Assembly (NCBI GenBank): GCA_964236495.1
Contig: CAXSBR010000012.1
Coordinates: 24,283 to 88,282 of the forward strand
Direction of reading: 5' to 3'
Length of the DNA: 64,000 nucleotides
Source of the DNA: CAXSBR01 sp964236495
GTDB lineage: Bacteria; Actinomycetota; Actinomycetes; Mycobacteriales; Jatrophihabitantaceae
The position numbers were made by a program, and so were the translations under genes. Of this stretch, positions 8,683 to 16,264 are shown in pieces. Each line of letters starts with the position of its first letter. The first letter of the stretch is position 1. The notes under the pieces are model-generated. The model saw nothing but the letters and a program-made list of their open reading frames with translations. It made no database searches and had not been told where the DNA came from.

Positions 8683-8889
8683 TTGTTGGCAGCGGTTGTT
8701 TCGCGGTGATGGTCTGTGGTGAGTTCACAGCGCCGTAGAATCGACTGGCTGCGGGTCGTCGACGCCTCGCGGTGAAACCTGCGAAACCCGTCTGCGGTGC
8801 GCTGCGCATTTTGCGGGCGACGCGGCGTCGACGGGCTTGCATCACCATTTCCGTGCACGTCGGCGGACATTGCGGAAAGGCCAGCCCCC

Positions 8890-10356
8890 GTGGTTCACGA
8901 TCCCCGCGGATTCCTCCTACATGCGCGTGTCGACACTCCCAAGCGTCCCGCCGCCGAGCGCATCCGAGACTGGCGCCCGATCTATCTCCGCCCGGCGGGC
9001 GAGGCGGTCGCGGAGCAGGCGACCAGGTGCATGGACTGCGGCGTGCCGTTCTGCCATCAGGGCTGTCCGCTGGCCAACCTCATTCCCGAGTGGAACGAAC
9101 TCGTGGCACGTGAGGACTGGGCCGCGGCCAGCGAACGTCTGCACGCGACGAACAACTTTCCCGAATTCACCGGTTGGATCTGCCCGGCACCGTGCGAGTC
9201 GGCCTGCGTGTTGGCGATCAACGCCGACCCGGTGGCAATCAAGCAGATCGAGCTGTCCATCGTGGAGCGGGCTTTCGCCGACGGTCTGCTCGAACCGCAG
9301 AAGCCGGTGGAGCGCACCGGGTCGCGGGTGGCAGTCGTCGGTTCCGGTCCGGCCGGGCTTGCCGCGGCCCAGCAGCTGACCCGAGCCGGGCACGACGTCG
9401 TGGTGTTCGAGCGCGACGACCGCATCGGCGGCCTGCTGCGCTACGGCATTCCAGACTTCAAGATGGGCAAGGATCTGATCGACCGCCGGCTGGCGCAGAT
9501 GGCCGGCGAGGGGACGCAGTTCCGCGTGAACACTGCGATCGGCGAGCAGGACGTCGAGCGGATGCGCACCGAGTTCGACGCCGTGGTACTTGCCGTGGGT
9601 GCGCTGCGTGGCCGCACGCTGCACGCGCCGGGCGCCGACCTGCCCGGTGTCCACCAGGCAATGGAGTACCTGCCCTGGGGCAACCGGGTGCAGGCCGGTG
9701 ACATCGCAACGCCGCCGCTGGACGCCGCCGGCAAGCACGTCGTCGTGATCGGCGGCGGCGATACCGCGGCCGACTGCCTGGGCACGGCCAACCGGCAGGG
9801 CGCCCTCTCGGTGACTGTGCTCGACCACAACCCCACACCGGTCAAGCGGGCGGACCTGATAAACCCGGTGTGGCCGTCGGCACCGCCATCGCGCGGATCC
9901 TCCCCCGCGCACGACGAGGGTGTGCACGAGGCGTGGGCGCGTGAGGTCGTGCAGTTCGCCGCCGATGAGGCCGGGCACGTACGCGCGGTAGTGGTGGAGG
10001 AAGTCGAGATCGTACGCATCCGTGGCCGGCGCGAGTTCATCCCAGTACCCGACACGCGCACCGAGTTGCCTGCAGAGTTGGTGCTCGTGGCCGCCGGGTT
10101 CATCGGAACCGACGTTCCCGAGCTGTTGGACGCCCTCGACGTGCAGCAGCACTCGGTTCGTAACACCGTCATCGTCGACAAGGCGTGGCGCACCTCCGCC
10201 GACGGGGTCTACGCCTGCGGCGACGCCAGCCGAGGTGCGAGCCTGGTGGTGTGGGCGATTGCCGAAGGCCGCGCGTGTGCGGCGGCGGTGGATGCCACCC
10301 TGCGCGGCGAGTCCGAGCTTCCCGTGCCGGTGGTGCCGCACGCTGTCGCCCTCTGA
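8890..10356 (+). CDS. gltD: Glutamate synthase small subunit-like oxidoreductase (gltB not adjacent)
   Basis: 488 residues from GTG 8890 (VHDPRGFLLHARV); GGAAAGG lies nine bases before. N-terminal 4Fe-4S cysteines occur in CMDCGVPFCHQGCPL and CPAPCESAC. The FAD Rossmann motif VAVVGSGPAGLAAAQQL is near residue 148, the NADPH motif VVIGGGDTAADC near 285, and CGDASRG closes the FAD site. In the GOGAT complex this subunit passes electrons from NADPH to GltB, which makes glutamate. No gltB is adjacent: dtxR lies upstream and a convergent DUF4192 gene downstream. It may pair with a distant gltB or donate electrons to another enzyme. TAGAAT at 8736-8741 is a possible -10. Confidence 0.88.
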   Translation: MVHDPRGFLLHARVDTPKRPAAERIRDWRPIYLRPAGEAVAEQATRCMDCGVPFCHQGCPLANLIPEWNELVAREDWAAASERLHATNNFPEFTGWICPAPCESACVLAINADPVAIKQIELSIVERAFADGLLEPQKPVERTGSRVAVVGSGPAGLAAAQQLTRAGHDVVVFERDDRIGGLLRYGIPDFKMGKDLIDRRLAQMAGEGTQFRVNTAIGEQDVERMRTEFDAVVLAVGALRGRTLHAPGADLPGVHQAMEYLPWGNRVQAGDIATPPLDAAGKHVVVIGGGDTAADCLGTANRQGALSVTVLDHNPTPVKRADLINPVWPSAPPSRGSSPAHDEGVHEAWAREVVQFAADEAGHVRAVVVEEVEIVRIRGRREFIPVPDTRTELPAELVLVAAGFIGTDVPELLDALDVQQHSVRNTVIVDKAWRTSADGVYACGDASRGASLVVWAIAEGRACAAAVDATLRGESELPVPVVPHAVAL

Positions 10357-10506
10357 CGATTCCGACGCGGCGTTTGCACGTTGCAGTGCAGTCGTGCGCC
10401 TCGCAGTCGTGCACCGCTACGTCGCGCACTGCTACGTCGCACAGAGTGTGCAGACCGTGCGTGCGGGCAACTTGTGCAACCCACCCTCACAGCGCATGCC
10501 GGACGG

Positions 10507-11550
10507 TCAGCCGGCCTTGCGCAGGCGGGGCGTGCTGAACGGATCCAACCCGGACCGCAACGCACCGGCCAGCAGTGCCGCTGCCCGGTACTCCGGCTCG
10601 CTCTCGAGCGCCCGTTGCGCGGCGATTCCGGCCAGTGCACCGTCTCCTGCTCGCCAGCGGATCCAGCCGACGAAGAACAGCGGCGCAGCGTCGTAGGGCC
10701 GCGGTAGGCGCCGAGCAAGCTCTCGCCAGAGCGCTTCGCCGTCCAGCCGACCAGCCTCGATGGACAACCAGCAGCTCTGGCGAAACTCCGGATCAGTGAG
10801 TGCGGCGCCGAACCGCAGCAACGGCTCGTCGCCGACCAGTATCAACGTGCGGCTGGCAGCATGGAGGGCGCGCGTGGCCGAGCGATGCCACTGTGCACCG
10901 CGACCGGCTCGAACCTCCCGTCTATGGGCCGCGATCGCCTCCAGCACGCCCGTACGGTGCCGTTCGCGTTCGTCGTCCGGATCAGAATCGAGCAACGACA
11001 CCAGACTGGCGCGGTCGGGCAGGGCGACCCAGCCGGCGTAGGTGGCCTCGGCGGCGACGATCCCCGTGACCGGCGATTCGCTGCGCGCCGGTGCTGCGAC
11101 AAGGAACGTCAGCAGATCGAGCCCGGCTTCCACGCACGCCGAGCCGGCGATCTGCATAGCCTGCACGCAGCGCGAAGGGTCCTCGTCGGGGTCGGCGAAC
11201 AGCACGCCGACCGCCCGATCCGCGCCCCCTTGGCGCAGGCTGCGCGCAGTCATAGCGGCGAGACAGGCGGCGTCGGACATGGCGCGACCGCTAGCGGCAT
11301 CGCCGGCGAGGCGGAGGGCGGCGTCGTGAGGACGCCCATCGACAAGGTCGTCGATGTCCAGGCGCACAGTCAGCCGAATGTGTCCCACCGGAGCCTCGGT
11401 GCCGCCGGTCAGGCCCACCAGAACGATGCTGCGTCGGGGATGGAACCTGAGCAGATAGGGCACCGCTTCGGCCAGATCGTCGATGCTGCGGATGCGAAAG
11501 GGGGCACTGGAGGCGGTAGCGGGAGTGGCCTTGGCGGGCGCGGGTTTCAT
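10507..11550 (-). CDS. DUF4192 family protein
   Basis: 347 residues. The opening RIRSIDDLAEAVPYLLRFHP and SIVLVGL, a central VGVLFADPDEDPSRCVQAM and the tail VGWIRWRAGDGALAGIAAQRA identify DUF4192, common in actinobacteria and of unknown function. ATG start at 11550; convergent with gltD across about 150 bases. No catalytic motif could be picked out. Confidence 0.8.
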   Translation of the reverse strand: MKPAPAKATPATASSAPFRIRSIDDLAEAVPYLLRFHPRRSIVLVGLTGGTEAPVGHIRLTVRLDIDDLVDGRPHDAALRLAGDAASGRAMSDAACLAAMTARSLRQGGADRAVGVLFADPDEDPSRCVQAMQIAGSACVEAGLDLLTFLVAAPARSESPVTGIVAAEATYAGWVALPDRASLVSLLDSDPDDERERHRTGVLEAIAAHRREVRAGRGAQWHRSATRALHAASRTLILVGDEPLLRFGAALTDPEFRQSCWLSIEAGRLDGEALWRELARRLPRPYDAAPLFFVGWIRWRAGDGALAGIAAQRALESEPEYRAAALLAGALRSGLDPFSTPRLRKAG

Positions 11551-11695
11551 GCCCTCAGCTCAGCTCACGCATGCCTTGGACCTAGCCCGCTTTTGGCAAC
11601 TGGGGGCAAAATCGGTTTCTTGGATCCAGCCTGTGGACAGTCGTACCAACGCCGCGCAGTGCAGTAGCCCAGTTCAGCTCACGCGGTGCTGGGGG

Positions 11696-12316
11696 TCAGG
11701 ACAGCGTGCCGGCTCGCCAGCGTTGCGCAGCCAGCGCGAGACCGTCGGCAGCCAGCTCGTTGCGGTGCGCGCGCTCCTGATCGGCCTGCCCCGACTCCCC
11801 CTCATCGGCCACTTCTCGACGTCCGGCAGCGATGACGCGGAAGAACGACGCCGCCCGTTCGAGCGCGACGGCCAGATCGCCGCGATAAGCGCCGTCGAGC
11901 ACAGCATCGGCCAGCGCCTCGACGGCGCGCGGATCGGCGTCGTCGGAAACGCCGGCGACCACCTCGTCTGCCGGAGCGAATCCACGCCCCGACTTCCACA
12001 GTCGAGCGACCTGCTCGGGGTCGGTGCGGCACCACGTCCGCAGCAGGTACACCGCCCACAACGAGTGCGCTAGAGATCCCTGGTCGGCCGAGCGCCACAG
12101 CTCGGTCAGCGTGTCCAGCCCGATCTCGTCGGCCAGAGTGACGAAGCGTTCAGACGAACTGCCTGGTGAACCACGACCGGCGTCGATGACCGCCGCGGCG
12201 GTGGCAGCGGCCAGCTCGGTGCGCGAGAACGGCTCACCGGCGTGCATCTCGTCAAGCAGCGTCGTCAGATCGGCCCGCAGGGACGGACGGTGGTACTGCC
12301 GCCCGGAATCTGTCAC
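11696..12316 (-). CDS. Conserved actinobacterial protein of unknown function
   Basis: 206 residues from GTG 12316. Predicted all-helical: an N-terminal segment (RPSLRADLTTLLDEMHAGEP) and a conserved core (LWAVYLLRTWCRTDPEQVARLW, then GDLAVALERAASFFRVIAAGRR). I recognise it as a family found across actinobacteria but know no function. It is divergent from the NUDIX gene with about 215 bases between. The long open frame that continues upstream of 12316 on the same strand is a shadow of the NUDIX gene. Confidence 0.7.
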   Translation of the reverse strand: MTDSGRQYHRPSLRADLTTLLDEMHAGEPFSRTELAAATAAAVIDAGRGSPGSSSERFVTLADEIGLDTLTELWRSADQGSLAHSLWAVYLLRTWCRTDPEQVARLWKSGRGFAPADEVVAGVSDDADPRAVEALADAVLDGAYRGDLAVALERAASFFRVIAAGRREVADEGESGQADQERAHRNELAADGLALAAQRWRAGTLS

Positions 12317-12532
12317 GAGTCCAGCGTACGGGCGGGCACCGCGGTCCGACGCTCGTCGCGTGCGAACAGGCGGCGGTGGTCGGTGACGCATGAGGCAGCG
12401 TGCGTACGGCAGTAGAATCGGCGACGGCGTCGGCTCGATCCATGGCCCCCGGTCCCACACCAGCCGCTTCGAGCGGCGTCTTGCCGAGAGGCGACCTGGC
12501 GGGCCGGCGCCGTTCCCCCTTCGGTTGCCCCG

Positions 12533-13564
12533 GTGTGCGGTTGCGACGTTTGCGGCGGCCCGTTCAGCAGTCTGTCCGCGTCGGGTACAAACGGTGCCAT
12601 GGAAAGTGGCGACGGCTGGGTGCGCTGCGCGCGCGGCCACCGGCATTGGGGCCGGTTCGGCGCCTGCGGTCTTCTGCTGGCTGATCGCACCGGTGCCAAC
12701 GTCGTTCTCCAGCACCGTGCCTCGGGCACTCACGAGGGCGGCACCTGGTCTGTGCCGGGAGGCGCCCGCGACAGCGCCGAGGACTACGTCACAGCTGCGC
12801 TGCGGGAAGCCAAAGAAGAAGCCGGCATCGCCGCACCGTCGGTGGCGCCGCTGGGCTGGCACCGCGTCGATCACGGCGGCTGGAGTTACACGACAGTCCT
12901 GGCCCGGGTCGTCGGTGAGGTCCGGCCGCGAGCGATGAACTGGGAAAGCGAGCAGGTGCGCTGGGTTCCGATCGCGGGGGTCGACGAGCTGTCGCTGCAT
13001 CCGGGGTTTGCGGCATCCTGGCCACAGCTGCGCCGCCCTTTCCCGCCGCTTACGGTGTTCGTCGATACCGCGTACTTGCTCGGTGCCGACGGCGACCTGC
13101 GCCGACTTCGTGCGGACGCCGCCACCGTTGCAACTGCTGGCTTGGCGCCGCAGGTGGTCCCCGTGCCGCCCGGAACAGTTGATACGGGCCCTACAAGCAT
13201 CGGAACGGCAGCAATCGGTACAGCGGGAATCGGCACAGCAGGAATCGTTACAGCAGGAATCGGCATGCCGGCAGTTGATCGTTGGCTGCCACACATAGTG
13301 CTTGTCGTCGACACTGCACCGGCGGCACTGGCGGCGGTATCGGCACAGGCGGCGACCTGGCCGCAGCGGCAGATCTCGATCGTGCGCGCATCGGATTCGA
13401 TGGCAGCCGTGGTCGAGGCGCGGGCCCGGGAAACGGCTACGCCACCGGTCGTTGTCGCCCGCACGGCACCGCCACGCAGCGTTGTCCACCTACGCGACGC
13501 AGGGTGGTGGAACGACCAGGTTGTAACCGCACGGGCCTGGGAAGCCGCTGAAAGCGGTGGGTAG
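12533..13564 (+). CDS. NUDIX hydrolase with zinc finger and C-terminal NYN/PIN-like domain
   Basis: 343 residues. The N-terminus CGCDVCGG with RCARGHRHWG looks like a zinc knuckle; this supports GTG 12533 over ATG 12599. A full NUDIX box spans residues about 77-99 (G-x5-E-x7-REAKEEAGI), so it should hydrolyse a nucleoside-diphosphate-linked substrate. After a linker, residues 174-343 begin with VFVDTAYLLG and contain HIVLVVD, a layout like the small NYN/PIN-type domains annotated as NTP pyrophosphohydrolase in actinobacteria, but with degenerate acidic residues. The linker holds five tandem five-residue repeats. Substrate unknown; the C-terminal assignment is tentative. Confidence 0.78.
   Translation: MCGCDVCGGPFSSLSASGTNGAMESGDGWVRCARGHRHWGRFGACGLLLADRTGANVVLQHRASGTHEGGTWSVPGGARDSAEDYVTAALREAKEEAGIAAPSVAPLGWHRVDHGGWSYTTVLARVVGEVRPRAMNWESEQVRWVPIAGVDELSLHPGFAASWPQLRRPFPPLTVFVDTAYLLGADGDLRRLRADAATVATAGLAPQVVPVPPGTVDTGPTSIGTAAIGTAGIGTAGIVTAGIGMPAVDRWLPHIVLVVDTAPAALAAVSAQAATWPQRQISIVRASDSMAAVVEARARETATPPVVVARTAPPRSVVHLRDAGWWNDQVVTARAWEAAESGG
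13199..13273 (+). repeat. Five tandem 15-bp units inside the NUDIX gene
   Basis: Consensus ATCGGYACAGCRGGA, each unit encoding I-G-T-A-G or a variant. The units keep the reading frame and lengthen the linker between the two domains. Likely made by slippage. Confidence 0.85.
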
Positions 13565-13625
13565 CTGCGCCTGATCGACGCGGCGAGCACAACATCAGTC
13601 GCACTGGTAGGTAGCCTGGCCCGTC

Positions 13626-14411
13626 GTGCGGATTCTCCTGCCACCGAGTGAGGCCAAGCTCGCCGGCGGCACCGGCCCGTCGCTGGCTGAGCTCGAGTTT
13701 GCAGACACCGCGCTGGGCCGCCACCGTCGACGCCTGGTCAACGCGGTGCAGCGCACCGCCCGTGGGCGCGCCTCGACCGCCGCGACGGCCTTCGCCCTTC
13801 CACCGGCGGTGGCCGCGCAGGCAATTGCGGCGAACAGCACCGTCCTGACGTCGCCCACCGTCGCGGCGCTGAACCGGTACCGGGGCGCGGTATACCAGGC
13901 GCTCGACGTCGACACGCTCTGTCCGCCGGCTCGAGCTTGCGCCGACGCGTCGGTACTGATCTTCTCGGGCCTGTTCGGCGTAGTCGCTGCGACCGAGCAG
14001 GTACCCGACTACCGCGTTCCCGCCGCCGCGGTGCTGCCTCGCATCGGGGGCGCCGGAGCGTCCTGGCGCGCCGTGCTGGCCACGGAGTTGCCCCGCAACC
14101 TGGCCGACGACGTCGCGATCGACCTGCGCTCCACCGACTACACCGCGATGTGGCGCCCGAGCGCGGCCGACATCGACTGCTCGGTGATCCCGGTGCGCAT
14201 GCTGTCGCGCCGGCCTGACGGGCGGCTGGCCGTCACCAGCTTCTTCAGCAAGCGGGGCAAGGGCTTGCTCGCGCGGGCTCTGGTCGAGCGCAGCGCCGCC
14301 GGGGGTTCGGTGCGCACCGCGCATGACGTCGCGGACGCCTGGGTACATGCCGGCCTCGGCGAGGTCAGCGCCGTCGGAGCGACCAGCGTCGATCTGGTGA
14401 CCGCAGATTGA
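13626..14411 (+). CDS. yaaA: Peroxide stress protein YaaA (DUF328)
   Basis: 261 residues, GTG start. Family marks: MRILLPPSEAK at the start, LNRYRGAVYQALD in the middle, VLIFSGLFGVV, DYRVP, and the C-terminal TSFFSKRGKGLLAR. E. coli YaaA lowers intracellular iron during H2O2 stress and binds DNA. It is convergent with the DUF6457 gene; the stops are about 14 bases apart. Confidence 0.9.
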   Translation: MRILLPPSEAKLAGGTGPSLAELEFADTALGRHRRRLVNAVQRTARGRASTAATAFALPPAVAAQAIAANSTVLTSPTVAALNRYRGAVYQALDVDTLCPPARACADASVLIFSGLFGVVAATEQVPDYRVPAAAVLPRIGGAGASWRAVLATELPRNLADDVAIDLRSTDYTAMWRPSAADIDCSVIPVRMLSRRPDGRLAVTSFFSKRGKGLLARALVERSAAGGSVRTAHDVADAWVHAGLGEVSAVGATSVDLVTAD

Positions 14412-14425
14412 CCGCCCGCGCTCGC

Positions 14426-14743
14426 TCAGCGCTGAACGAACACGGCCTGGTCATGATCACCGTCGGAGTTGCTCGCATCGCCGCTGCCGGCGCGCGTCTC
14501 GGTGCCGTCATCCTCTCTGTCGACGGCAGGCAGTAGCGCGCGAACCTGCTGCGCGGCGACGACAAGATCGGCACCGCGGCCCACCGCGACGCCGAGCAGG
14601 AACGTGGTCAGCGGGGCGGCCGGTCGAGCCACTCCGTGCGCGGCCTCGCGGGCCAGCAGCAGCACCTCGTCGCGAGTGCGGGGGTCGTTGTAGTCCAGAC
14701 CCAGGGCCAGGGTGACGGCGGCGGTCCAATCGTCGAGTGTCAT
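14426..14743 (-). CDS. DUF6457 small protein
   Basis: 105 residues, MTLDDWTAAVTLALGLDYND onward, with a helix-rich middle (REAAHGVARPAAPLTTFLLG) and an acidic tail. Proteins of this type commonly follow mobA in actinobacteria. Its ATG lies four bases after the mobA stop, so it is the last gene of the molybdenum-cofactor end of the operon. Function unknown; a helper role in cofactor maturation is an inference from position. Confidence 0.75.
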   Translation of the reverse strand: MTLDDWTAAVTLALGLDYNDPRTRDEVLLLAREAAHGVARPAAPLTTFLLGVAVGRGADLVVAAQQVRALLPAVDREDDGTETRAGSGDASNSDGDHDQAVFVQR

Positions 14744-14747
14744 GGTG

Positions 14748-15368
14748 TCAGCCTCGCACTCCTCCGGTGTTGTCCGACGCTGCATCGGCGGCCCAGGCAC
14801 GCGCCGTCGCCAGCGCATCTGGTGTGTCGCAATCCCACCACGGCGGTGGCTCGCCGGGCAGCGAACACTCCCGCACATCCACCCCGGCATACAGCGAACG
14901 CAGCGACGCATCGACGGTCACGCCCACTTGCTGCAATGCTGTGCGCAGCGCCTCGGTGCGCCACATGGCGAGCAGGTATTGGCACCGGCCGCGGTCGTCC
15001 ACTGCGACCGAGACGTCACCGCGACCGTCGAGAACGTCGTCCAGCGCGCGTAGTGCAGTTACTGACAGAAAGGGCAGATCAGCCGCGAGCACGAAGCACC
15101 GGGGAGCACCGATCTCACCGGCAGCAGCCGCAATCGCGTGCACAGGCCCGGCGCCGGCCGGGTTCTCCACCAGCTGGGTGATACCCGCGGGCACCACCGT
15201 TGCACCGACCACGACCGGAGTGACGCCGGCGCCGGCGCACGCGCTCAGCACTCGCTCCACCAACGTCTGCCCGCCCACGTCGAGGGTAGGTTTGGTCACG
15301 CCCATCCGGCTGGACCGTCCGCCGGCCACCACGATCGCGGCCGCGTCGGACACTGCGCCCGCGTTCAC
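14748..15368 (-). CDS. mobA: Molybdenum cofactor guanylyltransferase (MobA-like)
   Basis: 206 residues. Nucleotide-binding motif AAAIVVAGGRSSRMGVTKPT at the N-terminus, then LVENPAGAGPVHAI and CFVLAADLPFLS (acidic Mg site), the order in MobA/NTP-transferase proteins. MobA joins GMP to molybdopterin to make the bis-MGD cofactor used by formate dehydrogenases and nitrate reductases. GTG start overlaps the fdhD stop by four bases (15365-15368). A different nucleotidyltransferase is possible, but the fdhD neighbour favours MobA. Confidence 0.88.
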   Translation of the reverse strand: MNAGAVSDAAAIVVAGGRSSRMGVTKPTLDVGGQTLVERVLSACAGAGVTPVVVGATVVPAGITQLVENPAGAGPVHAIAAAAGEIGAPRCFVLAADLPFLSVTALRALDDVLDGRGDVSVAVDDRGRCQYLLAMWRTEALRTALQQVGVTVDASLRSLYAGVDVRECSLPGEPPPWWDCDTPDALATARAWAADAASDNTGGVRG

Positions 15369-16264
15369 GCCAGGATGCGGTCGGGATGGCTGTAGACGTT
15401 CGCCCGCCGTCCGCGCAGGAACCCGGCCAGGGTCACCCCGCTCTCCCGCGCCAGCGACACCGCAAGGCTCGAAGGCGCCGACACTCCGGCGACAAAGGGC
15501 ACGCCCGCAGCGATCGCTTTTTGGACGATCTCGAACGAGGTCCGGCCGCTCACGAGGAGCACCAGCGGCGCGTGCGGCGTGCTACCGCCCAACGGGCCGT
15601 CGGCCGACGTTGCCTCAGCCACGGTGCCACGGACCAGCGTTCCACCGACCAACGCCGCACCCACGACCTTGTCCACTGCGTTGTGCCGGCCGACGTCCTC
15701 GCGCACGACGAGGCGCTGCCCGGCCAGGGTGAACAGTCCGGCGGCGTGCAAGCCGCCGGTCCGGGTGAAGACGCCCTGGCCCTGCCGTAGTTGATCGGGC
15801 AGCCCGTAGAGCACGTCGGCAGACAGCGAGGCCGTCGTCGACAGGGGCGCACACCGGCTGGCGACGGCGTCGATGGACGCCTTTCCGCACACGCCGCACG
15901 CGCTGCTGGTATAGCTGTGCCGCTCCAGTGCACCCAGATCTGGCAGCTCCGGCCGGCGCAGCGTAGCGGTGACGACGTTGTACTGCTGGTGTTCGGCCAC
16001 ATCGACGTCGGTGCAGTAGTCGACCCGGGCGAGGTCGTCGGCGGTGGCGATGACGCCCTCGGCCAGCAGCCAGCCGGCAACCAGCTCGAAGTCATGGCCG
16101 GGCGTGCGCATCGTGACATTCACCGTCTGACGGTCACTACCAGCGGCGAGCCGGATCTCGAGTGGCTCCTCCGTGGCTAGGTCGTCGCGGCGGATCACGT
16201 CGACGTCGCCGTCGAGCACCCGCACCTTGGCCCGAACCGAACCGCCCGGGCGCCGGTCAGACAT
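15365..16264 (-). CDS. fdhD: Formate dehydrogenase accessory sulfurtransferase FdhD
   Basis: 299 residues. It contains RTPGHDFELVAGWLLAEGV, the CGVCG cysteine pair near residue 122, VVREDVGRHNAVDKVVG and LVLLVSGRTSFEIVQKA, all diagnostic. FdhD takes sulfur from a cysteine desulfurase to bis-MGD before insertion into formate dehydrogenase. Together with mobA it implies a molybdenum formate dehydrogenase somewhere in the genome; none is in this window. Its ATG at 16264 overlaps the hrpA stop by eight bases. Confidence 0.95.
   Translation of the reverse strand: MSDRRPGGSVRAKVRVLDGDVDVIRRDDLATEEPLEIRLAAGSDRQTVNVTMRTPGHDFELVAGWLLAEGVIATADDLARVDYCTDVDVAEHQQYNVVTATLRRPELPDLGALERHSYTSSACGVCGKASIDAVASRCAPLSTTASLSADVLYGLPDQLRQGQGVFTRTGGLHAAGLFTLAGQRLVVREDVGRHNAVDKVVGAALVGGTLVRGTVAEATSADGPLGGSTPHAPLVLLVSGRTSFEIVQKAIAAGVPFVAGVSAPSSLAVSLARESGVTLAGFLRGRRANVYSHPDRILA

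Noticed and set aside
7850..8889. IdeR iron box near dtxR or gltD
   Set aside because: No 19-bp TTAGGTTAGSCTAACCTAA-like palindrome was found there or in other gaps.
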